DNA from: Nectonema munidae
Taxonomy: Eukaryota > Nematomorpha > Nectonematoida > Nectonematidae
NCBI GenBank assembly: GCA_030549495.1
Contig: JAUIRK010000036.1
Location: 124,001-188,000 of the forward strand
Length of the DNA stretch: 64,000 nucleotides
Direction of reading: 5' to 3'
In this document: piece by piece, positions 9,701 to 17,641 of the stretch
Numbering within the stretch: the stretch's first letter is position 1
How the letters are laid out: every line of letters begins with the position of its first letter
Translations under genes and position numbers: made by a program
The notes under the pieces: model-generated
Seen by the model: the letters and a program-made list of their open reading frames with translations, nothing else
Told to the model about the DNA's origin: nothing
The model's database searches: none

Positions 9701-12208
9701 CTCGTTGCCTTTTCTCGTAATTTTGACGAGAGCAGCAACGCATAAGCATACGGCCTAGCTTGCAGCTTTTATTCGTGGGATCACTGTTGACCTCCAAGTG
9801 TGTAAGGAATTTCGCCAATTTGTTGCGCTGCTTGTCACCACTACTTGAAAGCATATTTTTGACGTCGTGCTTCAGTTTGTGGAGGAGCACTCTTTGAACC
9901 ACCTCCCTCTTGTGTGCGTGACAACTAGCGCTCACTCACTTCTGTTGAGTCACTGTGAGGCCGCCGAATACATTCAGCCCATCCACAAGGTGCACTGCAT
10001 CATCCAAACTTGCCAACGCTGAACACTTCTGTAACCCGGAATGGCTAGCTCGTCTAGCCTTGTTCACAAACATCAATATGCACATAAACGACCTCATCAA
10101 AACAGCAAGGCAAAGACAGTCTAGTGAAAAATAAGGATGCCCATATCACCAACTTACGGGTGAAAAGCCCAACAGTGTACTACAAAAAGTCTCAGCTGAC
10201 TTTTAAGTTTCTTGTTTGAGTCGTAGTCGGAATCTGAAACCTAAATAGTGAATATTTGATACCGAGAAAATATCGTTTATTGATTCATTAATCAGACTCC
10301 CAATAATGATAAAATAGATTTTAAAAAATATTAATCATTCAACGTGTTAGCCTAGAGGATTATCTAATTTTTAACTAAATAACACAAAAATTGAATAATA
10401 GTGAAACATGCTATAAAAGTATACCATGATGATAAAAGTTGAATAATTTTGTTTTTATATTTATGCAAATCAGCTTCTAATACACTTGCAAGACCTTCTA
10501 AATTACTTTCAAGAGAAGACGTGCTCTGAAAAATGGAATAAATTAAGACAATAATTTTAAAAGTAAACCAAAATTACCTTTTCTCCAACTCGCATGATTA
10601 AAGACTCCAACCTTTTTTCAATTTCTTCGGAAGTCTCATTATAACCTCTTTTTCTTTGAAAATTCGAATCTTATAATAAAAATATACATATTTGAGACAA
10701 AAAAGGATGTAGAAGACAGTCAAGAGAAAATTAAGGATTAAGTAAAGTAAATATTAGAATATAATTTGGCCAATTAGAATAATATTTGGCCATTGGCCAA
10801 TATATTATTTAATTCAATATAAATAAAATAAGCAATCTGGAATATATCAATGAAAAATAATAGTAATAAATGCTCAAAATTACTACAATATATTTAATAA
10901 AAATTCTATATATCCAAAAAAAAGCTTTATTGTAAAATAATATACGAGGCATTTACCCACAACAACACTCTCTAAACAACATACACTTCTCTAATAGAGA
11001 TAACAATATTATTAAATAGTTTATTGTAGTCAGGAAAACGAGAACGCCACATGAATTCAAAAAGGTGTCCACCAAATAAAAGTTCACTCGTTCCAAACGG
11101 GCGTCTTAATTTCCTTTTAGCGCGCATCCACATATTTTCAATGCGATTCGTATAGATGCTGGGGTCATGGGGATAAACAAAATTTAAGCTGTGGTTTACA
11201 GCGTCATGTGTATATAACCCCTGACCCCTTTGTTCAATTGTGGCATAACTTGCCCAACTGTCACTTATTACTCGAGTTCCTGGCAGAATCCACTCTTGTA
11301 TTAGAGGATAAAGAGTATCAGTCTTTCTATTTGCCACTGCCACGAGAAAGCAATTTCCGGGTTCTCGTTCCACACCACCAAATACCCACTGTCCATCTCT
11401 ATAGCGACCACGGTGATATTTCCTGTGGAAATATTTTGTTTCGTCTATTTCCACCTCTTTTGCTGTAAAATCTTCATTCAGACCGCCTATCTGCTGATTA
11501 TTCACTAACAACCATTGCTCACACACCTCACGTAAAAAATTAGACCAGTCTGTCATTGTATGTGATGATAATCCACCCAATTCCCGTGAAATATATTTCA
11601 GACAAGAATCATATACCCATAAGTAAATAAAGTGTACAATCGTACTTAATTCCAGATGACTTCCATCAAAAAACGATCCTTCACGAATGCTTTTCGTTCG
11701 TCTACATGGCTTCCTACATTCCCACCGACATCAGTCAATAGATGGAGCATAGTTGACAAACGCCATTTCATTGTTACATTGCTCGCAATGGAAGTTATTT
11801 CGAATAAGTCCCATTCGAGCACAAAATAACACCCACTCACGCTTTCAACTAAGCTCAAACAAAGTCTGGCGTATAAAGTCCATATATCGTAGATCAGCAG
11901 TTCCTAAAACATTCTCAACGATTAAATTCGGTGCACGAGGTCTACCTGCCATCTTTTATTTTAAATTGTTCTTAAATTTGAAGAAATAAAATAAAAAAAT
12001 ATATTTTTTTAATTTGCCGCGCTAAAGTACATGTTTACCTAATAATTTATAAAAGAAATACAAATATTTAAAATATAGAAGAAATTATGTTGACTTTTTA
12101 AAAAAATCTTGAACAGATATTCATTTTTAAATAAACATTGAAAAAAAAATTGAAAATAATACCTTCTTCATCACTACTTGAATATTTTTTACGTCGTCTA
12201 CGATTCAT
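702..12208 (-). CDS. NCBP1: NCBP1 (CBP80), nuclear cap-binding protein subunit 1, 5' eight coding exons (3' end outside window)
   Basis: Large subunit of the nuclear cap-binding complex; with NCBP2 it binds the m7G cap of nascent transcripts and supports splicing, export and RNA decay. Exons on the minus strand, in coding order: 12208-12163, 10669-10578, 10525-10425, 5137-4981, 3918-3763, 3696-3553, 1081-857, 799-702. All junctions are GT/AG and the reading phase carries through, giving about 339 residues. The product starts with a basic, NLS-like tail (MNRRRRKKY). It then follows the family's MIF4G region with recognisable blocks such as SLESNLEGLASVLEADL, PQKLTIYSTLVGL, FFADLVNC, LFENFVNVT, VPQVRSDY, LPILQVW, YPQEE, YLDCLWTQI and LPGAHTIERW. 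Human NCBP1 is about 790 aa, so the C-terminal half lies left of the window. Introns are 1493, 52, 5287, 1062, 66, 2471 and 57 nt; the long ones are filled with transposon debris. I saw no stop or frameshift in the exons. The gene is divergent from ABCE1. Confidence 0.93.
1504..1600. mobile_element. single hAT-type terminus
   Basis: The sequence CAGTGATTCTCAAACTTTTT followed by a short run ending in gatccgc resembles the hAT termini found elsewhere in this window. No matching second end or target duplication was found, so the boundary at the right is arbitrary. Inside NCBP1 intron 6. Confidence 0.35.
2033..2171. mobile_element. TTAA-bounded MITE, diverged copy
   Basis: Begins TTAACCCATTAAGTCACAAT, which is the reverse orientation of the 138-bp elements at 3001-3532, and ends near a TTAA at 2168-2171. 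The interior matches those elements (aacataagtaatttcatctt, then the repeated cgtctgc motif). The right end is diverged. Lies in NCBP1 intron 6. Confidence 0.6.
2323..2550 (+). pseudogene. piggyBac transposase fragment (N-terminal part of DDE_Tnp_1_7 region)
   Basis: A 75-codon reading frame contains FVKSVISRNDFKLISRFLRF and later DKIASVRVLHEHFNKVFN, the pattern that precedes the catalytic core in piggyBac transposases (a helix ending LRFD, then residues equivalent to DKLAPIRE). The catalytic aspartates are absent, so this is a fragment. The last codons overlap AG|GTAAGA, which would be a good splice donor, but I found no downstream exon for the missing core. It sits antisense inside NCBP1 intron 6, between TTAA-bounded repeats of probable piggyBac origin. 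Confidence 0.7.
3001..3138. mobile_element. TTAA-bounded MITE, copy A (138 bp)
   Basis: Starts TTAACCCATTTAAGACCAA and ends TTGGTCGTAAATGGGTTAA, so the termini are near-perfect inverted repeats within TTAA, the piggyBac target site. The interior has repeated gcagacg motifs. No coding capacity. It shares its right TTAA with the adjoining copy B. Confidence 0.85.
3135..3273. mobile_element. TTAA-bounded MITE, copy B (139 bp)
   Basis: Near-identical to copy A with one extra A in an A-run and one or two substitutions (tacctatgttccaaaat). It abuts copy A head to tail with one common TTAA at 3135-3138. Confidence 0.85.
3395..3532. mobile_element. TTAA-bounded MITE, copy C (138 bp)
   Basis: Nearly the same sequence as copy A with the same orientation and TTAA at both ends. 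The 120 bp between copies B and C contain older, diverged fragments of the same family. Confidence 0.85.
4322..4510. mobile_element. diverged TTAA-type repeat
   Basis: Contains caaatcttctgccttatata, gacatcgtctgcatattcta and a terminal gtcgttaacgggttaa. These match the ends and internal motifs of the TTAA MITEs at 3001-3532 and 59859-59985. Left boundary uncertain. In NCBP1 intron 4. Confidence 0.45.
6196..6340 (+). repeat. 42-bp minisatellite, about three units, left end of a foldback-like element
   Basis: Starts with GGTCCTCGGACATTTCGCCC and then repeats gacaattcgccccattattt-tcataagacagttcgtcccatg. The unit is a multiple of three, so its translation looks like a repeat protein ([14 protein letters not shown]), but this is a by-product of period and not evidence of a gene. 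Same left end as the element at 27621-27941; the right end is deleted here. Confidence 0.75.
6561..6710 (-). repeat. tRNA-derived SINE (subfamily 2), copy
   Basis: On the minus strand the segment reads from a tRNA-like head (ggcaggttggttgagatg, A-box-like; ggattcgattcctc, B-box-like) to a tail matching the gtgccttctcgatgaaaaca module of the other SINEs here. It is embedded in the 1.4-kb repeat and its partner is 28131-28285. Confidence 0.6.
7344..8962 (+). pseudogene. hAT transposase pseudogene (BED zinc finger, ZBED5/FAM200-like)
   Basis: Coding starts at MSVKSIKRKYSEDYIKFGF and shifts frame in the A-run near 7415. It continues with a BED-type finger (CVFCYKVL ... HLEKCHP), then KMVRLVVGEDAARKL-like text, FAIQLDESTDVS (first catalytic Asp region of hAT), LIGVTTDGAPSMLG, CFIHREALASKTLP and, near the C-terminus, LLPFSSTYMCESGFSNLL, the conserved hAT dimerisation block. 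At least three frameshifts (about 7415, 7690-7720, 8045-8110) and stops near 8757 break it. Reads antisense within NCBP1 intron 3. I could not define both termini; a possible left end lies near 6722. Confidence 0.85.
9059..9412 (+). pseudogene. piggyBac transposase C-terminal fragment with cysteine-rich domain
   Basis: An open frame of 118 codons starts LDIVAHNSWIIQKYN and continues through GRKYFIRDLSLKLSDL to a terminal Cys-rich module: CYVSTC, then IKCSKCNKSVCKSH and LCEKC. This order (helical DIxxxNSxIxxxK segment, leader, then RING/PHD-like Cys-His cluster) is the C-terminal end of piggyBac transposases. The catalytic core is missing upstream. It is not the other half of the 2323-2550 fragment, since NCBP1 exons lie between. 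Confidence 0.75.
9678..10124 (-). pseudogene. unidentified coding remnant or nested exon in NCBP1 intron 3
   Basis: On the minus strand a frame runs about 148 codons with one in-frame TGA near 9937. Before the stop it includes SHSGLQKCSALASLDDAVHL and VDGLNVFGGLTVTQQ; after it, HKREVVQRVLLHKLKHDVKN and KLAKFLTHLEVN, then a basic Cys-containing tail. The composition looks like true coding DNA rather than AT-rich noise, and GC is locally higher. The upstream part is preceded by an acceptor-like pyrimidine tract ending in AG (near 10125) and the TGA overlaps a donor-like AA|GTGAGT. Either it is a decayed gene with a nonsense mutation or the first part is an exon of a nested gene. I do not recognise the family. 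Confidence 0.4.
10972..11952 (-). pseudogene. Merlin (IS1595/ISXO2-like) DNA transposase, two in-frame stops
   Basis: Reading from MAGRPRAPNLIVEN the frame is continuous to a TAA at 10972, apart from two TGA codons: one after RQTLFELS and one after NYAPSID. The N-terminal part carries a zinc ribbon (CARMG, HCEQC, CRWEC). The C-terminal 202 residues form the ISXO2-like DDE domain: EIDETKYFHRKYHRG (first Asp), VISDSWASY (second Asp) and TNRIENMWMRAKR (Glu). All three catalytic residues are present, so the copy is young apart from the two stops. ABCE1 ends in TAA and SUCLG2 in TGA, so TGA is a stop in this genome. Located in NCBP1 intron 1, same strand as the gene. Terminal inverted repeats were not recognised. 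Confidence 0.88.
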
Positions 12209-12230
12209 TTGAAAAAAAGTGGCAAAAGAG

Positions 12231-13317
12231 CTAAAAAATATTCAGAAATATTTCAATTATAATAAAAATATTGAACTTTTATAGAAAAACTCAAAAGATC
12301 TTCATTTTAAAAAGGAGGATAAAAAAGAGCAAGTAAAATAAAAAAATTTATTTATTTGTTTTTTTTGAAAGACGTTAATGTAGTATTGCAAATATTAAAT
12401 TTATTAATTTTCGATTATCAAATTTTTTATCCAAGTTCACATTTGTTTGAATTTTTCTATTCTTCGTCAAAATAAATTTTAAAATATTTTGATCTATATT
12501 TTTCAAGTTTAATCTAAATTTTTAAAAGTAATACGATAAAATATAAAATTCCAGATATAAATCTATAATTTTTATTTATTTTTTCAAAAGTTTGCCAAAA
12601 TAGTTCACTAAAATTATTTTTAAATTACAAAGTGGTGGTTTTTTCCGACTCTATAAGATTTTGCTTATATAATTCCTATTCATATTATCAAGACTTTGTT
12701 AGAAAGAAAATAAGAGATATTTCAATGAAGATAACTTCTGAATATTAGTATTACTTTTAATACGCTAGACTACGTTATATTTAAGACATCGGAAAACTTT
12801 AATTTCTTGAATTTTATGCTAACCATAAACACCTCTTCGAAAATTTACCTTTGTCATTATCTTCATTTAAAAAAATTAAATCATCTTTTAAGTACATACA
12901 AACTATGAACTATTAGTTTTTTCTTTCTACCTCAAGCGTGAACTTTTTAATTTGAAACTATTAGTAACAGAAAAGTTTTACATTTTTTTATATGTATTTT
13001 TATTAGAAAAAATCTAATCACGGCCATTTTTGGAAAAAAATGTTATACATGTTGTAAATATGTATACTATATATAGATATACATATATAATTTCTCAGTT
13101 TTTTTTTTGTGAGCACTTTTCCTTTGCAATAAATTTCTTTCTCTCTCTGTGTCATTTGTTGTGGCCTTTTTTAACTGAAATAATAGACAAACATAGGTGA
13201 ATATGTATTTGCCTTGAAATCATTCATTTATTCAGGCAAAGAGGAAAATGAAAAATCTTAAGGCATTACAAAAAAAGTTAGTTTATTTTTATGCCAGCCA
13301 TACTTATATATATACTT
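12231..13317. other. AT-rich spacer upstream of NCBP1
   Basis: Nothing recognisable: low-complexity AT-rich DNA without a convincing frame. Presumably includes the NCBP1 promoter side of the divergent NCBP1/ABCE1 spacer, but no core promoter motif stands out. Confidence 0.4.
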
Positions 13318-13740
13318 ATATATATGCCAGCCATACTTTATATAGATAAACTAGCTAAAAAAGTATCTCCAAATGCTCCTTACATTCCGGTTACCTCATT
13401 TCTCCTAGAAACCTCTCTCCCTCAACTTGGATCTAACACTCAATACCTTAGACAAGAACTCATCCTCAACTGCAATCAATACGAAACACCTTCTCATCTT
13501 CTACTTTCGTGCTACCACTACAACCACGCAATAACGTCACTTGTTTCACTATGCAACAAAACTCTCAATCGCACACCATCTAATTTCTACGAACTACTTT
13601 CAGGTCCGAACCTCCTCAATTTCCTAAACTCTCTCATTATCTTCATAGAGTCGAACTTAAAAACTTAGAGTCGAACATAGAGTAGAGACTTCTCACACCA
13701 CATCAACTAACACTTTAAAAATACCAATAAAAAGAAAATC
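13318..13740 (+). pseudogene. LINE 3' fragment (C-terminal CCHC zinc finger of ORF2)
   Basis: The frame includes DKLAKKVSPNAPYIPV, then the zf-RVT-type block CNQYETPSHLLLSCYHYN, the Cys/His cluster at the end of I/Jockey-like ORF2 proteins. The same block appears in the longer LINE at 53560-57934 as CRFVCNTIETPYHLIFTC, and the first part matches the remnant near 49420. The fragment is 5'-truncated, as usual for LINE copies. Confidence 0.7.
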
Positions 13741-13951
13741 TACACAAATAACTGCAATTTTCTTTTATTTATGACATATATTCTTTGACACCCACCTACT
13801 ACCTTCGCTCAATCATTCACCGTTTAACTATTACTCAAAAATCCAGTTTTCTACACTTTAATCTCCTTCAACAACTAACCAATTTCTCCAAAGTCTTTAA
13901 CTCTTAATCAATTTGCAAGCCACAGCATTACAATTTTCTCAAACTAGCTAT

Positions 13952-14099
13952 TGGGCATGATTTGGGGTTAGATATAGGGTTATGATAACTCAAGTTGGGC
14001 TCGATCCCGTATCAGACATACTTTCTTCATATTTCGATACTAGAGGCGTAATTGTGCCTTCTCGATGAAAACACCCCACGGTGCCTTTACCTTTACCTA
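13952..14099 (+). repeat. tRNA-derived SINE, copy 1
   Basis: tRNA-like head with a B-box-like GGGCTCGATCCCGTATC, then the shared 3' module aattgtgccttctcgatgaa-aacacc followed by ggtgcctttacctttacc. Similar copies occur at 16301, 19006, 19681, 62129 and 63797. Confidence 0.75.
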
Positions 14100-16300
14100 T
14101 TCGCTAATTTTTAAAAAATTTTAATGGATAAACCTGGTTTGCAGATGGTACTTTTAAATTTGCACAATATATTCCCCACTAATTTATTATATATTATACA
14201 TGCTAAAATAGAATGAATAGAAGAAACTCTTAGAACAAATTCATAAAACATATGCGAGCATATAGCCTTACGGCTGGAAGTGCTTTGATATCTTCAACCA
14301 ACGTATACTAGAATTATCAAAATTCTTAAAGAGTTAATAATAGAACATAAATGCTTATCCAAACTTGTCCAAATTGTGATTCGTAAAGCTAACTTTCTCC
14401 GACTAAAATAGCATATGCAAAAAATGGAGATTTCCTAATCAATATAAAGTCTGCTCTTGCCTCTTATTTCAATCCTTTTCAAAATTTAGATAAAATTTTT
14501 ATGATGATAATTCATTTTTGAGTTAATATGAATCGACTTTCATATATGAGCTAACTTTATATCGAAATTTATTTGATATTTATGACTTATCTTCAAGTCA
14601 CAAAATTTGAAAAATAATAATTTTATAAAAATATTGTTTTGAAAGTATTTAATTTTCTTAAACTTTTTATGGTGACGTTCTTGTTTCTCAATTAGTATAT
14701 TGAAAACAAATTGTAAAACATTTTTAATAATATTTGATTTTATGACTAGATTTTTTAAATTTATTTACAATGTATATCCAGTTAATTAAAAAAAATTTTG
14801 ATGCTACACATCTCAACATTTTTAAATAGTTCAAAAATAGCTTAAATTTATAAAAGAAAATTTCCGACATAGATCTCAAGATTGATTAAGACAACTTTTA
14901 TTTTTTAACGGCAAATTTGATTAACTCTTAAAAATTTTCCTACAGTAATTACGAAAACTAAGTCGACAAATTTTTTGACAAAATCATCAAATGTAATACT
15001 TTTGGTGAATTTGTTTTCAAAGTGTAGTAGGGTCAACTTAGATTCTCTGTACGGTGTCATCGTTCTTCGATGAGAAGAATCAACTTGTTCAAGGGCAGAA
15101 AAAGCGCATTCAACCATAGAACTTCAATAGCATAATGTCAGAACTCTTATATAACTTTCTTCTTTGAGATTAAACCAATTTTCATTTTTAAATTTTAACT
15201 CATTCAGTTTCGTATTTAAAATTTTGGCATAATTTTTCTATAATTGGGCGAAATACGCTGCACTTAGCTTTAAGTTGGTCTGAAAAAGTTAATTAGGTTT
15301 TAATCTTTTTCTTTATAGTGAAGGGTGTTGTTTTTATGAAGCATGAAAGAGGTTCTAGTTTTCCATCGTTGAGAAAGTCTATAAAACAAAAGAATTCATA
15401 GTTATATCTCTTCTGATCTCCTCAGTTAGAGTTTTTCGGTTAACGGTTTCAAATCTTCGAGAACTATTAAATTCCTCTTAAGAAGGGGGGGGGGGGGGGA
15501 ACTCCACCTAGTTGAGAGTCACTCGTATAGAGTATTCTAACAGCAGGCGCCCATAACCATGAAATAATGTAAATAAAAAAACGCCTTAAATGTAAAAAGT
15601 TTGATGGACAAAATGGAAAATGTATGTTTTTTTTAATTTAAAAAAGCCGCTTACTTTACATGCTGCTCTTTGTACACAAGTTTATTAGAAAAAGGCTTAA
15701 ATTTTCATTTGCAAAATATTTCAAAATAATAATTTTAACAATTTAATTAAAATACTAATTGTCACTGATTGTTCGGGCCCAATTTGATCAAATAGGCCTA
15801 TAACCTGCCCGCCCGCCCAGCTTACCCTATAAATTTACATTCTCTAAAAACAAATTTCTGAGATTTCATTTATTTAAAAATCCTTTCATTGCTAACTCTT
15901 GCTTTGCATGGTGTAGTTAAAGGTCTCACGGAGTGTTTTCATCTGGATGGCATACTTGAAACCATTTTATCCAAATTTAAGCCAGAAAATTTGATACTCA
16001 ATTTTAATGAAGGATCTTGAAACAAAGTCAAACATTTAAACAACTATAGTCATTAGCCGATTCCGATGGTTGATTGACAAACTGTACAAAATCTTCATAT
16101 ATATAAATAAAATCTAGAATCTGATCATTTTAAAAAAATCTCCAAAATATAAAAAGGTATAACAGAAAAATAGTTCAACGTCTTTGTTCACGCCTATAGA
16201 TAAATTTCCGACTATCTACTATGATCATCAACAGAGCTTACCTTTTATACAGAAGAGGAAGGAATTTATTTGCCAAAATACGAAATCATATCTAGACTAG
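14100..16300. other. spacer without recognised genes
   Basis: Contains a 15-G run at 15485-15499 and, at about 14230-14330, a segment whose reverse complement (ccgtaaggctatatgctcgc) recurs near 61670. Otherwise AT-rich with no coding signal. Confidence 0.4.
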
Positions 16301-16447
16301 GGTAAAGGTACCGCGGGGTGTTTTCATCGAGAAAGCACAATTGCGCCGCTAGAATGGAGCTATGAGAAAAGTTGGCGTGATGAGGGATCGAACCCGAGAC
16401 CTTGAGTTATCCAAACCCAGTATCTAACCAACCTTACTCACATCCCC
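16301..16447 (-). repeat. tRNA-derived SINE, copy 2 (best preserved)
   Basis: On the minus strand: GTAAGGTTGGTTAGATACTG (A-box region) then GGTTCGATCCCTCATC (an exact GGTTCGANNCC B box), then the conserved tail ending caccccgcggtacctttacc. This copy best defines the family consensus of about 147 bp. Confidence 0.8.
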
Positions 16448-17604
16448 ATATCCAAACTAAGGCTATAAGCTTTTGGTATTATCAAACTTGGGCAAAAATT
16501 GGATTGAAAAAAAGTTAAGAACAAAAATTTGTATTTTTAAAAAAAAATACTTTAAAGGTAAAAAATGAGTTTTATAACCAAAAAAAAAGAAACTTTTTCC
16601 TTTATCTCATTTCTTTTTGAATTAGATTGATTTAGACGTATACCTACCTAGATAATCTTGCTTAAGAGTAAGATATTAACTTAAAAATAATCTCAAAATT
16701 CTTGTCTTTTGGCGCCAAGAAAGTCATATGGGGTAGTATCGTCAGAGTTGGACTCAGCTTCTCAAAATGGACCAGGATATGGGGTATTATCAATTTGCAC
16801 CAGTGACTATTATACTAACTCGCCCTAAAATTATGATTTCCCTTAATTTTTAGATTTAATAAAACTGAATGTGACATTGAAAACTCAAATAAAATCAGAT
16901 GTGATAGATTATAGTGAAAAATTGTTAGGATGAATATTGAATAGTTGTTATTAAGATTGCCATTATTTAAATTTATTGATTAAACCAAATTGAATTTAAT
17001 GAATAAATTAAAATATAGCATTTGTTATAGGATGGATGATGCATAAAAATTCCTCTTTAATGAGAATAGTCAAAAAAATTGTTCTAAATGAATAAAAGTA
17101 ATCCTCGCATGACTTTACGTTATGTATCTTGTATGTGTGAACCTTAGGGTAAATTATATACAATCACTCAACGCCCTTACAGGCCTATATGGCGCCCAGA
17201 TCAAAAGTCTTAGTCTTGCGCCCGTCTCTTAAATAAGGTAACTGCTGTTCATTATTTGTTGTTTCATTTCAGATGATGCAATTACGTCACATGTTTGCGT
17301 TTTACCATGACAAAGGTCATTAATGTGAGCATTAAAATTAATTTCCATGGCAATTGATAGCAAATTTTGAATGTTTTTTTCTCAATTCTAGCAATTGAGG
17401 TGTGTTAAATGTGTGTATTTTTTATTCTTGCTGTCCAAGTGGAACTCCTGTGGAACGGCTTTTGTTCATTATCAAGTCAATCGATATCCCATCATTCATT
17501 TGCTATGCTAACTTTTTTTAACTTACATTCCTAATTGATATATCCAAGGCAAGAATAAAAGTATGTACCTGTTCCATGATTAATTGATGATTCTTATCTT
17601 TTCA
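16448..17604. other. region upstream of ABCE1
   Basis: AT-rich, with no frame or repeat that I can name. It should contain the ABCE1 promoter or a 5' non-coding exon. A pyrimidine tract and AG at 17592-17605 look like a splice acceptor 36 nt before the ATG. Confidence 0.4.
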
Positions 17605-17641
17605 GAATTTTTTCCTCATCGTAAACTTGTGGTAGGAAAGG

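Noticed and set aside
10972-11952. TGA read as a sense codon
   Set aside because: SUCLG2 ends in TGA at the expected C-terminus, so TGA is a normal stop here.
16301-16447. Genuine tRNA gene
   Set aside because: The B box is good but the segment does not fold into a full cloverleaf with matching acceptor stem by eye, and several dispersed copies share the non-tRNA tail: a SINE.
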